From contig CM068552.1 in assembly GCA_035048495.1 (NCBI GenBank), positions 16,120,753 through 16,184,752 on the forward strand: a DNA stretch of 64,000 nucleotides, given 5' to 3'. The notes under the pieces are model-generated. The model was not told the DNA's origin. It worked only from the letters and a program-made list of their open reading frames with translations, and did no database searches. Position 1 is the first letter of the stretch, and each line of letters opens with the position of its first letter. Of the stretch, positions 22,794 to 33,649 are shown in pieces. The DNA is from Euptelea pleiosperma (Eukaryota > Streptophyta > Magnoliopsida > Ranunculales > Eupteleaceae). The translations under genes and the position numbers were made by a program.

Positions 22794-23516
22794 TCTATAT
22801 AACAAAACAGGGAAGTTGTCTCCCCACTTATACCCCCTCTTATCTATTTAGACAAAGAAGGGCTGAGATCTTATCCCCCAAATAGATGGTGGATCTCAGC
22901 CATCTATATAACAAAACAGGGAAGTTGTCTCCCCACTTAACTCCCACCCGATTTTGACAAACACTTTGTTGGAAAGTGCCACGGGCACGGGCCACCCACG
23001 CATGTATCAAGACAACTCAGTTGTATTCTCTTATGATCTTATCCATCCATCTAATGTGGACAGTTAGATAAAGAGTGGTTGAGATCAAATCCATCGATCT
23101 AATGTGGACGGTTAGATTTCAGCCAATCAATCTGCCTCATTTGACCTCAATTTATTCAAAATTTAAATTTCAACACCGTTATTTCTGTTATTTTCTCATT
23201 TCTCCCTCCGTGCGTTACAATCCGTTATAACAACCGTTATAATGGAAAAAACAGTAACGTCCCAGTCCATTATACCGTTTGAGTGCCGAAGGCATCCAAT
23301 CTTTGCAAACGCTTTTGTCGGAGAGTGCCGTGGGCATGGGCCATTTACTATTCTATATAACAAAACACATTGGTTATCTCCCTACTTATACCTCCTCTTA
23401 TAAGCATCGACAAAGAACGGCCGAGATCTAATCCTCCCCCAAATGGACGATGGATCTCCGCCACTCACCTGATATTGGCATATTCTTTGTCGAGGAGTGC
23501 CGATGGCACCCACTAG
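22794..23516 (+). mobile_element. Cluster of non-autonomous Helitron ends
   Basis: The 5' end TCTATATAACAAAAC occurs three times (22794, 22903 and 23352). The first two follow an A, as expected for A/T insertion. Three hairpins of the form GTGCC-nnn-GGCA[C/T] lie near 22977, 23325 and 23497..23509. The last is followed by CACTAG|T, with CTAG at 23513..23516, the classic Helitron 3' terminus. The first two copies look like a direct repeat of about 109 bp. No Rep/helicase coding is present. Confidence 0.7.
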
Positions 23517-24469
23517 TTTAAGACATTTCCCAGTTGTATTTTATGGGAAAATTTTTCTATGCAATCAAACAACACGCCCTAACAATTTGTATTTTACTCG
23601 AAAACCCTTAACAAAGTGGTTTCTGATCAAGCAGGAACAGTAAAGTTTGCTGGAATTTTATCGCCAAGTCAAAACGACAAAATTCACCACAAAGTAATTG
23701 TATTTAAAATCTGTCAGCTGAGGTTGCAGACCCAAAGGGTGTTGGAGAAATATCTGATTTTTAAAGAAAATAAATTAAAATAGATGCAAGGAAATAGAAA
23801 AGATGAAGAAAATTCTAACACAGACTTATCAACGACTGAGGCTTGCGTCCATGGCAATATTGTAAAGGCAGCCTGTGTCGACAAGTCTGCGAGTGCGAGC
23901 GTCCACCTCTTAGGATTCAATAGTTTCTAACTTGAGAAGGCAGCACTCCAAATCTTAAAGAGTCGTTGGGAATGGAAGACAACAGTGCTCTCAAAATAGA
24001 AGATTAAAAAAGTTTTATGTAATTTGGTAATCACAAGAGAATAAGATAGATGAGAGAAAGATTTGCAGTTTGTTTGTAAGTTCAAGAAAATAATTTGAAA
24101 ACGTAGCAGAGAAGGAAATAATATATATAGAAAAATAAGGTAACTGTTCCGAACCAGTTACAATATTTTTCATTTCGTTATAACGGCCGTTATTTTTCCG
24201 CACGTATGCCACTTGCAGTACGTGTTGGAGATGATCCTGAGGCAGATAAGGTGGGGGCCAATGCCATTGGGATTGGGATTGGGATTGGGATTGATTGCTG
24301 TAGACCTAAATCCCTCATATCAATTCGACCGAAGTGGTTGATGCCCTAAATCCATCATAACATAGGATGAACTATTAAAAATCATCCAAAGGGGTCTGGA
24401 ACATGGTTTAAAAATAACGTTGTAACGGCCCTTACAACAGAAATTAATGCCCCAACCCTGTTAAGTTTA
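23517..24469. other. Non-coding, unclassified
   Basis: No gene is recognised. It contains GCCGTTATTTT-type inverted sequence near 24160 and an imperfect array of GGGATT units near 24262..24290. Another TGGTTTAAAAATAACG motif near 24400 resembles the termini of the elements at 52.3-53.0 kb. Confidence 0.4.
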
Positions 24470-24655
24470 TAGCTGTTGAATTTGATTCTTTTCATGGGTT
24501 GATTTTTAGCTGTAGTAATCCAGCATTATATGGATTCTCATCCAACGGTTAGAAATCACCAATCAGCCTGATTTTTGGTCTGTAGGTCCACCAAAGTGTG
24601 GGTCAAACATCCCTAGTCAGTGGTCTCCAAGAGTGACACATGGCACATAAGCATT
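24470..24655. mobile_element. Half-copy of the CCATATGG/GTTTGGCC-type MITE
   Basis: Carries the right-hand half (CATGGGTTGATTTT, AATCAGCCTGATTTTTGG, then GTGACACATGGCACAT). It is the same family as 32816..33184 and 41431..41749. The other half is missing. Confidence 0.5.
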
Positions 24656-26100
24656 GTGTGATACCCTTGGGTCACGTAATAAATGTAATAAAATTTTCCC
24701 ATCTTTTGGATGGTTTCCACATGAGATCTCGCAGCCCCCGAAATCAACCAGATCAAATGACCTACCGGGAGATTCAGATGTGTTTTGACCATCAGAAGAA
24801 AAACAAACACAAAACAAAAACAAAAAACAGTTGCTCAAGCATTAAAATCATGCGATCAAGCTGAAATTTTCAGGTAGGTGGGGCTAAAGGATTAGAAGAT
24901 CCACATTGAGTTGCTTGGCAACATAACATGGTTCCTCAGTAGTTTATTAAATCATTTTAATGTCATGTACTTAATTAATAACCTACAAATCCACCCGCAT
25001 GTATCATTCATCACACAGGTTGTAGGCCCACTACCCACCAGCTTCTCGAGATGGAAAGAAATAATTTTGGGGCTGTGATTGGGTTAATCACTTCCCAAAT
25101 TTTGCCAAAAATATTTTGCTCTTAATTTGGATAATTTTCATTGTTGCCATGACCTAGTTTCCACGACTAAATTGGACTAATCTCCACCCCCACCAGTTCC
25201 ACACTACTATATGTTGTATATCACGGGCTAAATGTGCTCCAGTGGTGAGAGAATTGCAGAGCTGATCTGGGCTCTGGTTAATCGTCATGAGAAAGCTTGA
25301 GGGGGGTCTCTCAGCGATCAGTTTCTCAAAACCTGCTGGAAGTGCTAATTTTGGGCCTCCTCATTGCCACATAACAAAAAAGACCACTAAATTCCATTAT
25401 TCTGGGTTTTCGTCTTCCTTACACAGCCACTGCTGGGAGTATTAGTACGTATGATAGGGTTTGGGTGCCATTTCCACTCAGCTTGTGTCTGGAAAACTGG
25501 CAGTAACTTGGATTCTACTAAAATGTTATGTTGAAATAAGAAGTCCAATATGAACGAGCGAATGCAAGCAAATCCATGTTTCCTGGCGAAAGGTAGACAA
25601 GGAGGTTGCAGTACAGTTGAAGGCTGCGGCAACAGAATTTCAATCCCAAATTAACATGATAACATAAGCTAATCAGCTAATCACTGCTGAGCTTGAGATC
25701 ATTAAGTTCATGATCACACGGAAGCAATCAGTCCGCATCAGCATTAAAGTACACCGGCAGTGATTCTTATCCAAAAAATAATTTTGTATCCATAAAAAAT
25801 GTCTAGTTCTTATCATAACAGAATCATAAGCAACTATAAGTGTTCAACCGAGTTAAAACTGAACTAATAACAAACTTTTGTCAGCGTTCAACCAAATCTC
25901 CTAAGAGTTCAGAAGTCTGGACTTGCGGTAAAACTGGACTTAAAGAGTTTCAATCTAATCAATCAACTCCTAGTCTTCAAGTACACTGTAGAGATTTTAA
26001 ATGTTGTCCGGGTAAACCCAGCCAGCAGAAAGTCTCATTGAGGTGACTTACAGTTTTCTTGATTGTGCTTTATAAAATAATTACACTCCAATTAAGAAAG
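24656..26100. other. Non-coding stretch, no gene recognised
   Basis: Contains only short open frames without family resemblance and no RNA gene. No clear repeat was found. Confidence 0.4.
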
Positions 26101-26107
26101 ATTCTAA

Positions 26108-26440
26108 AGCAATGCCCTGGTGGTAGGGAAGGTTATGGGACGCCCCATGTGGGGGGAGGTCGGTCTTGGGTTCAATCCCACTAAAGGATACTAGCAACAC
26201 CGGTAATTGAGTGGCCAGTGTGGTTTATGTCCACATGGCACTAGAGAGTGTCATCAACACGTGAAGGCTTGCAGGCAAGGCATGTGGAGGTGGCTGCTAA
26301 TGCGGGTCGCAGGCAGCCTGGTTGTTCATGTCTCTGGCTCAGAGATGTGGCAACTCATTGACTCTGTGGTTTGTGAGCCCATTCCCTGAGACATCACCAC
26401 CCCTCCCCCAAACAACCCTTCAAAAATAAAAATAAAAAAG
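26108..26440 (+). mobile_element. Probable tRNA-derived SINE
   Basis: Starts with GCCCTGGTGGTAGGG (A-box-like). An exact B box GGTTCAATCC lies at 26169..26178, about 55 bp further. A unique body follows, then an A-rich tail (AAAAATAAAAATAAAAAA) near 26420. No target duplication was found. It is a different family from the minus-strand SINE at 27392 and 41795. Confidence 0.55.
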
Positions 26441-26926
26441 GAAAACAGTAAAAAAGGAGTTTCTAGCGACCAACCAAGTTTCAAAAAAGGAAGGTTGTCA
26501 TCAGAAATGAGGATCAATGAGTAGAAACCAATCAAAACATCTGCATAAAGCAGAAAGACGGGGGAGTGGGATTAGATGCCATAGTAGAAGCAACATAAAG
26601 CAAAACAAAAGCCGATTCTAATATAAAACGGTTATAATCATCATCGTAAGCCTTTTCCCAATGGTATGGGCTCGGCTGCACGAATCTTGTCACTCCATTC
26701 AATCTTGCTTAAAGTCATCTCTTCCGTTAAGGCAAGTTTCTTAAAATCTCCTCTCAAACCTCACCCAACGTCCATTTTGGCCTTTCCCTCACCTTTCTAG
26801 GCCCTTCGACTTGCACATTCTTCCTCACTGATGTTGTCATTGGTCTTTGTTGTACATGACCAAACCATCTCAATCAACATTCCCTCATTTTGTCACTTAG
26901 GCTACTCCTACATATATATATATATA

Positions 26927-27309
26927 GGGTCAGGATCGGGGGACAACAATTTCATACAACATTTTTGACAACAAAAATTGGCACAGGCCAATGTATAACT
27001 TAGAAGTCTTGGAATGGGGTGATTTTTGACGAGGATGGTATCTATAGTGAGGAGATCATCTTCACAAAAATTCAAATCAATCCAATATTCGTAGATCGGT
27101 TTACAAGATGAAGAATTATGGACCGTCTATTTTTATTGTTAACTTGAAAACCACATTTGATGGGGTTAGAAATTTCAGAATGTGCTGATTTTTTATAGGA
27201 GTGATCTATATGATGAGGAGATCATCCTCACCAAAAATCAGCTATTGATTTATCTTCCATGTGGGTACGCCAAAATTGTTGTATGAAATTGTTGTCCCCC
27301 AACCCTGAC

Positions 27310-27311
<2 letters not shown>
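26927..27311. mobile_element. Mutator-like MITE, sister of 460..823
   Basis: 385 bp, from GGGTCAGGATCGGGGG to its inverse. The centre is nearly that of the MITE at 460..823 (GAAGAATTATGGACCGTC, TTAGAAATTTCAGAATG). The flanking 9 bp are ATATATATA on both sides. This fits a 9-bp duplication but is uninformative inside an AT repeat. Confidence 0.8.

Positions 27312-27391
<80 letters not shown>
27312..27391. repeat. (AT)n microsatellite
   Basis: About 40 AT units. It is probably the expanded 3' tail of the minus-strand SINE. The left part, before the MITE, is at 26912..26926. Confidence 0.9.
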
Positions 27392-27394
<3 letters not shown>

Positions 27395-27930
27395 TATAAC
27401 GCTTGTGTCCCCACACACATTGGTGATGGGACTAGTACTACGGGTGTGCGCGCTTACCCAAGCCTTCCTGTACACACACCACGGTTTATGCAAGGGGGCA
27501 CAGTCTCAAACTCACGACCTTGGGGAGCATACCCAAGTCGCTACATCTTACCACTGAACCATTCCCCTTGGGGGTAGCTACTCCTATATTTTCACGAATT
27601 CGTATTTCTAATTTTGTCTTGCCACATATCAGTCTCAACATCATCATCTCGACTATACTCAATTTATGAACATGTTTCTTGACTGCCCAATATTCTACTC
27701 CATAAAGCATTGTCGGTTTTATTGTCGTCTCATAGAATTTTCCTTTTAGTTTGATTGGCACACGTCAATAACATAGCACTAGGAAGCACATCTCCACTTT
27801 AGCCACCCCACTCTAATTCTATGTGGCAACATCCTCCTTAATCTCTCCTTCCTTATCAATAATAAAACCAATGTAGCGAAATTGTTCACTTTGAGGTATC
27901 TCCTGGTTGTCAATTTTAATTGGCGAATCA

Positions 27931-28208
27931 GTGTCTTTGAAGGAAAAGAAGAATCAGTGGCTAATATCATCCTCAATATCAAAGGACTGTTGTTCTTATG
28001 GTCCAAAGCTTATCGGGAATGCAGGGGTTCATTTTTTGAAGATTTCATTTTTCAATGGGATTTAATTTGTAATAGAGATACTCTTTGATTTATTTCTTTG
28101 TTGTATGTTTTTGGGGTGTTTGGTTTTGCCTTGAGAAGGTCCTCTCAACCTTCTCGGCAGCTTTGTAACCTCTCTTTTCTTTTCAATAAAGTTATACTTA
28201 TAAAAAAA
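27931..28208 (+). mobile_element. 5'-truncated L1 LINE tail with 16-bp target duplication
   Basis: A 278-bp L1 3' end: the last codons of ORF2 (ECRGSFFEDFIFQWD, then stop), a 3' UTR with TTTTTGGGGTGTTTGG, and a short A-rich tail. The direct repeat TTTAATTGGCGAATCA flanks it (27915..27930 and 28209..28224). This proves insertion by target-primed reverse transcription into the RTE relic. Confidence 0.88.
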
Positions 28209-29330
28209 TTTAATTGGCGAATCATCTCTATGTGTATCCTTACTAAAATTGAATACATGTACTCTGTCTTGGTTTGAATTATTTTAAATCCTTTAGATGC
28301 CAAAGCATTACTCTAGAATTCTAGTCATGCATTTACCTTATCCATGATCTCGTCAACTAATACTATGTCCTTTGCAAAAAAAACAAAAATACTATGCATA
28401 AGCAAATAACATAATCTAGGGAACCTCATTTTGGATATAAGCAGTTACCTCATCTATAACTAAAACAAATAGGCATGGACTTTGGGTTGATCCTTGGTGT
28501 AATCCCAATGTTATTGGAAACTCACTTGTCTCACCACCAATTGTTTTAACACTAGTTATTGCTCCCTCATACATATCTTTAATGATGTAATGATGTCAAT
28601 ATATCCACTTGAGGCTCCCTTTTTTCCCAATGCCCACCAAATTAATTCTCTAGGGACTCTATCATATGCTTTTTTCTAAGTCAATAAAGAGAATGTGGAG
28701 ATTCTTCCTCTTTTATCTAAACTTTTTCATCATTTGTCTAAGAAGATTGCCTCAATAGTCGACCTTCCTAGCATAAATCCAAATAGGTTTTCACATATCC
28801 TTGTCTTTTGCCTTAATCTTTGCTCCATCACTCTTTCTCATAGTTTCATGGTGTGGCTCATAAGTTTGATACACAATAGTTTGTGCAGCTCTGCAGGTCT
28901 CATTTGTTCTTATATATAGGCACTACAATACTTCTTCTCTATTCATCTGGCATTTTCATGTCTTCAAGATATTGTTAAATAACTTAGTAATCCAGGACAA
29001 TCCAATTCTTCCCATGAATTTCCACACTTCTTTTGGAAAACCATCTAGTTTTAAGGTCCTACATGTCTTCATCTAACTAAAACTGCTTTCACCTTCGATA
29101 TCCTAATTCTATAATTTGCGAAATTCAAATTGGTAGTGCTTTAGGTAGAATATTCCTGCAACTACCGTGGGAAATGAGAAGAAATTATGTTGTTTTTTTT
29201 GTCTTCTCCACCTTCTCCCAAATGCAATTTCTAAGAATTCTTGGCATTATTGTCAAGGGAACTTAGTATCATTGATAAACTATCTTCCATGTGCCAACCT
29301 TACATTCATTACTAGCTCTTTCATCTAATA

Positions 29331-31563
29331 AGCTTGTGAGAGAGAGAGAGAGAGAGATTCAGTGGCATCCCTCAACTATGACAAGCAAAAACCAATAGTT
29401 ATCCTTTTGTTCTCTTCCACTTTAGGGAGTGCCATCCCTTGTTTGGACAACCAGTGATGAGATTTGAACAATCTACAGTTCTAACATGACCAAGACACAA
29501 GAAAGAAAGTCTGGAACTTTAACTCAATACTCGAACACCTCTTGAACGGAACGAGGATCACATACGGATCCTCCAACGCTCAAAAAATGGGCAACACGTT
29601 CAAAGTTCAAACAATTTTACATCCTCAGATGTCTACTACTTTTTCTTATAATTGTACAGATATACCTGTTTTGGCTAGCAACATATCAAAGAGACAAGGA
29701 CGTGATAGCTCTATACTCTGGCTTATCACTTGGAAGACAGATCAGAGGCAAAACAGGACAAAGTAATAAAGAGAAAATATTTAAATCAACACAAAGAACA
29801 TGAATAAGAGAACTACCACCAAGCATTAGTGTAGGGCCTTTAAACATGCTATTAATGAGATAACAGTAAGAATAATCAATGGAGTGGAGCTTGGGTAACC
29901 AAAAAGGGATGGTTATCTCAGTGACTTCACTCTTTCAAGGCATGTAGGAGCAGGGGGTATATGGTCCATACCGGTACGCATGTAACTCAGTAGAGTTGTA
30001 CTCTGTTGGCACTGTCAAACCACAACTTACTATTGGCATCGAACTAACTCCTCAGCATTTTATTTAGAAGGTCGATAGAAGCCAATTGGTTTCTAGATGT
30101 TATCTCGTATAAGTACCATGTTCTACATGCCTTAAAATCATCGATAAAGTTATCATGCCTGAACATTCAACTGAATAATGGAAAAATGGAGTTGGACTTC
30201 TAGAAACCTAAGCAGAGTAAACTGCAATATAAAGTCTTATTATGGACATGCTTCATATCAAAAGTTCTTAAGATCGAAGAACATGGCAGAGAAGAAATAA
30301 ACTGGGCATGCGAACAAAGACAACACTAAAGGAACACAAGCTGAGTAAATTACAATACGGTCTCGTTAATTGACGTGTTTCATTGAAAATTGTTAGGATT
30401 GAAGGAACATGGCAAAGATGAAATAAACTAGGCATAGCGACCAAAAGACAGAAACGTCAAGAAATATCGTTATACTATGAATGGCACTCGACTAGAAACT
30501 GTGGTAGAGGTTTCAGCATCAAAGAGATACAATTTATTTGATTCGTATTCTTCATCAATCATATTCCCCATCTTCAGGACCTGAATATTTGAAGCTTCAG
30601 CCAAATCAAAAAGTTGGGTGCAACCTAGCCAAAGTTGTTTCCATCTCAAGGGTTATAAATACGGTCAAAGAGGGTATCAAGATGAGCTGGGAACATATTG
30701 ATTTTTATATAAATGTGGCAGTAAATCTGATGGGCAGGTACCAACTCTGTCAGGTCAGCACCAACTTGTACGTTTGTAACAGTTTCATTTTTTAGCCAGA
30801 TCATACATCAACCCCAAGTCTCTAATCCTTGGTCACGAAAGACGCAGTAATGAAGGAGGAAGGCCATGATAAAATTATCTATCGTGGTGAACTATTTACA
30901 GACGAGATTAGTTAAAAAAGATAAATAAATAAATAAGGCCAACAAGAACCTAAGAAAGATAAAAAGACTGTGAAACCCTGAACAATCACTGTACAGCAGG
31001 GCCCAAATCCATAATCCATAAAAAGAATGGTTAGTGGCAAAAAAGACTATCAACCAACAACTAACAAGACAATTGAGACGCTGGAAGAGATGGATGCCCT
31101 GAGTGCCTTTCTGCTAACTCACAGAATTGACTCCTAGAAACTTAAATAACCGAGTAGTCGTCATAAGTTAACTCCAACTTGGCTCAACTGACCAGCAATA
31201 AGCGTAGCAGAAGTCATATTAGCCCCTAGTATTAGTTGTCTCATAACAATCATTACACTCACTTGGCGAATAAATCTCCAAGCATGAAATTAGTCGTGAA
31301 ATTGCGTCCATAAGAAATGAAAACAGATTTAATACACTAACTTGTTTAAGAATGTCCAAGCAACCTTTAAAGGTTCAACACGGATGACAGTCTAATCATA
31401 ACGAATTAATATACAAAAGGTTCTATAACAGATGCAGAGACGAAACTCTTATTCAGACAATAACATCATCCATCAATATGATTAAAATGTTCCTCCTTGG
31501 ATAAACAAGCAACGCAGCCAATACCAAACAATCTGAGTGAAAACAAAGAAACTAACCTCCGAA
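29331..31563. other. Non-coding stretch downstream of the V-ATPase gene
   Basis: Starts with a (GA)n microsatellite at 29337..29356. No gene, RNA or repeat was recognised over the remainder. The right end should contain the 3' UTR of the minus-strand V-ATPase D gene. Confidence 0.4.
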
Positions 31564-32349
31564 TCAGAAAATTATATCCTCATCCTTCACCATTGTCTCC
31601 GACAACAAGTTGTGAGCCGCATTTAATGAAATCCCTTTCTGCAATGAAACTTTCTCCGCAACCTGCTCGTCTGCAAACTGCTTAGCAGACGCAAGCTGCC
31701 TCTCGATCTCCCTCTTCTTGTATCCCTGTATCTTCTTCAACCTGAAAAAGTCCTCCCTTTCAAGCTCATCCAACTCCGCCTTAATGTAACTTATGGTATT
31801 CTCCAACCTCGGCTTAACGACATTCTCCAGAGCATTAACTCTGCGATTTGTGGTCTTGATTGCCTCATCGAGTGTCAAGAATGACGTCTGAAGCGATGCG
31901 AGCTCAACAAGGACTTCAATTGATTTCACATAAGCAGCACGACAGAGCTGGACCTGTTGACCACCTCGGGCCAGACCAGTGAGATCGTTCTTGGTATCAC
32001 CTTCGGTGAAGTATTCGAACTTAGGGAGCCTGACTCCGGCAATGTTCTCTTGGCGGGATCGTACTTTCAGGGATGCGGTCTGGACGTTCTCAAGGACAGT
32101 GTATTTGATGTTCTCACCGACGATGTACTTGGCTTCAGTTAGGGCAAAGGAGGAATTTTTCATGATGTCTCCCATGGATTCTTTTGTGGAGACGATCTTC
32201 TTAAGGATCTGACGGAATTGCACAGTCAAGGCGTCGCTCTTCTTCTTGAGGAGAGCGTGACCTCGTGTGGCGCCGATCAGGCGAGCTTTCATGACCCCAA
32301 GCATTGTAACGGTGGGAACTACAGTCAGACGCTGGGTTTGGCCAGACAT
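31564..32349 (-). CDS. VHA-D: V-type proton ATPase subunit D
   Basis: 261 codons plus stop in one exon. Subunit D is the central rotor shaft of the V1 sector and transmits ATP-driven rotation to the membrane ring that pumps protons into vacuole and endomembrane compartments. The family signature is clear throughout: N-terminal VVPTVTMLGVMKARL and GHALLKKKSDALT, middle ENVQTASLKVRSRQENIAGV, and C-terminal LDEAIKTTNRRVNALENVV and FFRLKKIQGYKKRE. Both ends are long alpha helices predicted to form the coiled-coil shaft. The length equals that usual for plants. The start is the ATG at 32349, followed by SGQTQRL. No damage is seen and codon use fits a functional gene. Confidence 0.97.
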   Translation of the reverse strand: MSGQTQRLTVVPTVTMLGVMKARLIGATRGHALLKKKSDALTVQFRQILKKIVSTKESMGDIMKNSSFALTEAKYIVGENIKYTVLENVQTASLKVRSRQENIAGVRLPKFEYFTEGDTKNDLTGLARGGQQVQLCRAAYVKSIEVLVELASLQTSFLTLDEAIKTTNRRVNALENVVKPRLENTISYIKAELDELEREDFFRLKKIQGYKKREIERQLASAKQFADEQVAEKVSLQKGISLNAAHNLLSETMVKDEDIIF

Positions 32350-32815
32350 TTTGGGGAATGTCTAAGATCTTAGCAAAAAGCCTGAATGAAGATGAGAACT
32401 TTATTAAATCGCTCCGCCAGAATTCTCACAAATAAAAAAAATCCCGACGATCCGTAACCTAGGATGCTGAAAATCTACGCCTTGTCAAGATCTGTAACCC
32501 TAAAGATTCATCAATTCTGTAAATTTTACTTGAAGATATTTTCGGAAGAACACAACCGAAAGGAGAGAGGAAACTTACAAATTACCAGATTATGATCGTA
32601 TCAGAGTACGAAATACGAAGTTTTTCTTCCTTCGCGAAGCCCTCTCCAAGAGTTTGACCTGAAAATGGTAGAGAAAACCAGTGTAAAGATCTGAAACAAT
32701 TTTGTTTGTTGAACACTTTGTTTAATCTGGGTCGTGCTATTCTCTTCGGAATTGGCTTGTACAGTTCCAGAACCCTTTTAATACAAATACTTCAAAAAAA
32801 AAATGTTCGATTTAT
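32350..32815 (-). promoter_or_regulatory. 5' UTR and upstream region of V-ATPase D, with probable intron
   Basis: On the minus strand a GTAAGT donor at 32578 and a TTAG acceptor ending at 32362 could define a 217-bp 5' UTR intron eleven bases before the ATG, rich in T near its end. Leader introns are common in plant housekeeping genes. Only transcript evidence would confirm it. Confidence 0.45.
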
Positions 32816-33184
32816 AAGTAAAACTTTGATGACGATGACAGCGCGCACTATGAGCCATGTGGCACACTCTTAGAGGACTCTGACCGTATGGATTTTTGGT
32901 CAATCCTTAGGTGGACCTACAGACCAAAAATCAGTCTGATTAGTGATTTCCAGGTGTTGGATTGGAATTATTTTCATGGGTTGATTTTAACCGTGGGAAT
33001 TTGAGCATTATTGACCATTATTTGAGGTACAAAGATCCAAAGTTTGAAATCACTGATCAAACTGATTTTTGGTTTGTAGGTCCACCTAAGCATTGGCCAA
33101 ACATCCATACGGTCGGAGTCCTCTAAGAGCGTGCCACATGGCTCATATTGCGAGATGACAGCACACTGTCATCAAAGTTTTGCT
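32816..33184. mobile_element. Palindromic MITE of the CACGTGGC/GTTTGGCC family
   Basis: 369 bp with long inverted arms: GTAAAACTTTGATGA on the left and its inverse on the right, then ATGAGCCATGTGGCACACTC and the inverse. It shares GACCGTATGGAT and AATCAGNCTGATTAGTGA with other copies in the window. It lies directly upstream of the V-ATPase D gene. No target duplication is evident. Confidence 0.75.
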
Positions 33185-33227
33185 CTTGAAATTTGGCACA
33201 CCCCCACAATTTGCAAAGGTTGGGATA

Positions 33228-33611
33228 TTGGCACACATGTTTTTACTCAGTAAACCCATTGGCTCAGTAAACCCACCTAAAATTCACCCCTAACTCTTCA
33301 CACCCAATTCACTCATCACACCCATCCAAAAAAAAAACCAAAGAAAAAGAGGAGGAGGCCACTGGAGGTACCTCTCTCTCGTTAATGTGTTGCCGAGCCA
33401 CCTCGGCAGCCCCAGGCCGAGTGTGTCTCAACAACCCACAGGGAGAGGGAGAGAGAGAGAGAGGTGTACCTATGGTGGTGGTGGCCTCCTCCTTTTTTTG
33501 TTATTTTTAGAGTTTTTTTTGTGGGTGTTATGAGTGAAAAAGGAATGACATTTTTGTAATTTAATTTTTTTTGGGTTAAATGGGTTTACTTAGTGAAAAC
33601 ATGGGTGCCAA
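33228..33611. mobile_element. Foldback element with long inverted arms
   Basis: TTGGCACACATGTTTTTACT and its inverse end a 384-bp element whose arms pair almost to the centre, including GGAGGCC and CCTCTCTCTC blocks (33355..33380 and 33445..33485). It is non-coding. No convincing target duplication was seen. Confidence 0.55.
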
Positions 33612-33649
33612 CTTTTATTTTTATTTTTATTTTTTTAATCAACCACATA

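Larger units (their letters stand above)
26911..27576 (-). mobile_element. tRNA-derived SINE with (AT)n tail, interrupted by a MITE
   Basis: The SINE body (27392..27576, minus) has A box TGGTTCAGTGG and a B-box-like GAGTTTGAGACTG. It matches 41795..41976 closely. The 10-bp repeat GCTACTCCTA flanks the whole (26901..26910 and 27577..27586) and splits the RTE frame at IGVA. The tail toward low coordinates became an AT microsatellite, into which the MITE at 26927..27311 inserted. Confidence 0.75.
26636..29330 (-). pseudogene. RTE-type LINE relic with nested insertions
   Basis: On the minus strand the order fits an RTE (BovB-like) polymerase: IKLMSHTMKLWERVIE, FGFMLGRST, YDRVPRELIW, TLGLHQGS, KDIVLVDE, the TKTEYM segment, KLKGKFYETTIKPTMLYG near 27750 and RWFGHVQ near 26870. 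It ends in a GAT-repeat tail at 26640..26650. Stops and shifts abolish function. Interrupting it are an L1 tail (27931..28208) and a SINE (26911..27576) that carries a MITE. Confidence 0.85.

Noticed and set aside
24262..24290. Telomere-like GGGATT repeats
   Set aside because: Only a few units, and the plant telomere unit is TTTAGGG.
27228..27493. Open frames with Tyr-Ile repeats
   Set aside because: Translation of the (AT)n microsatellite and SINE, not protein coding.
30538..30795. 85-codon frame
   Set aside because: No family motif, no splice context and no repeat support.
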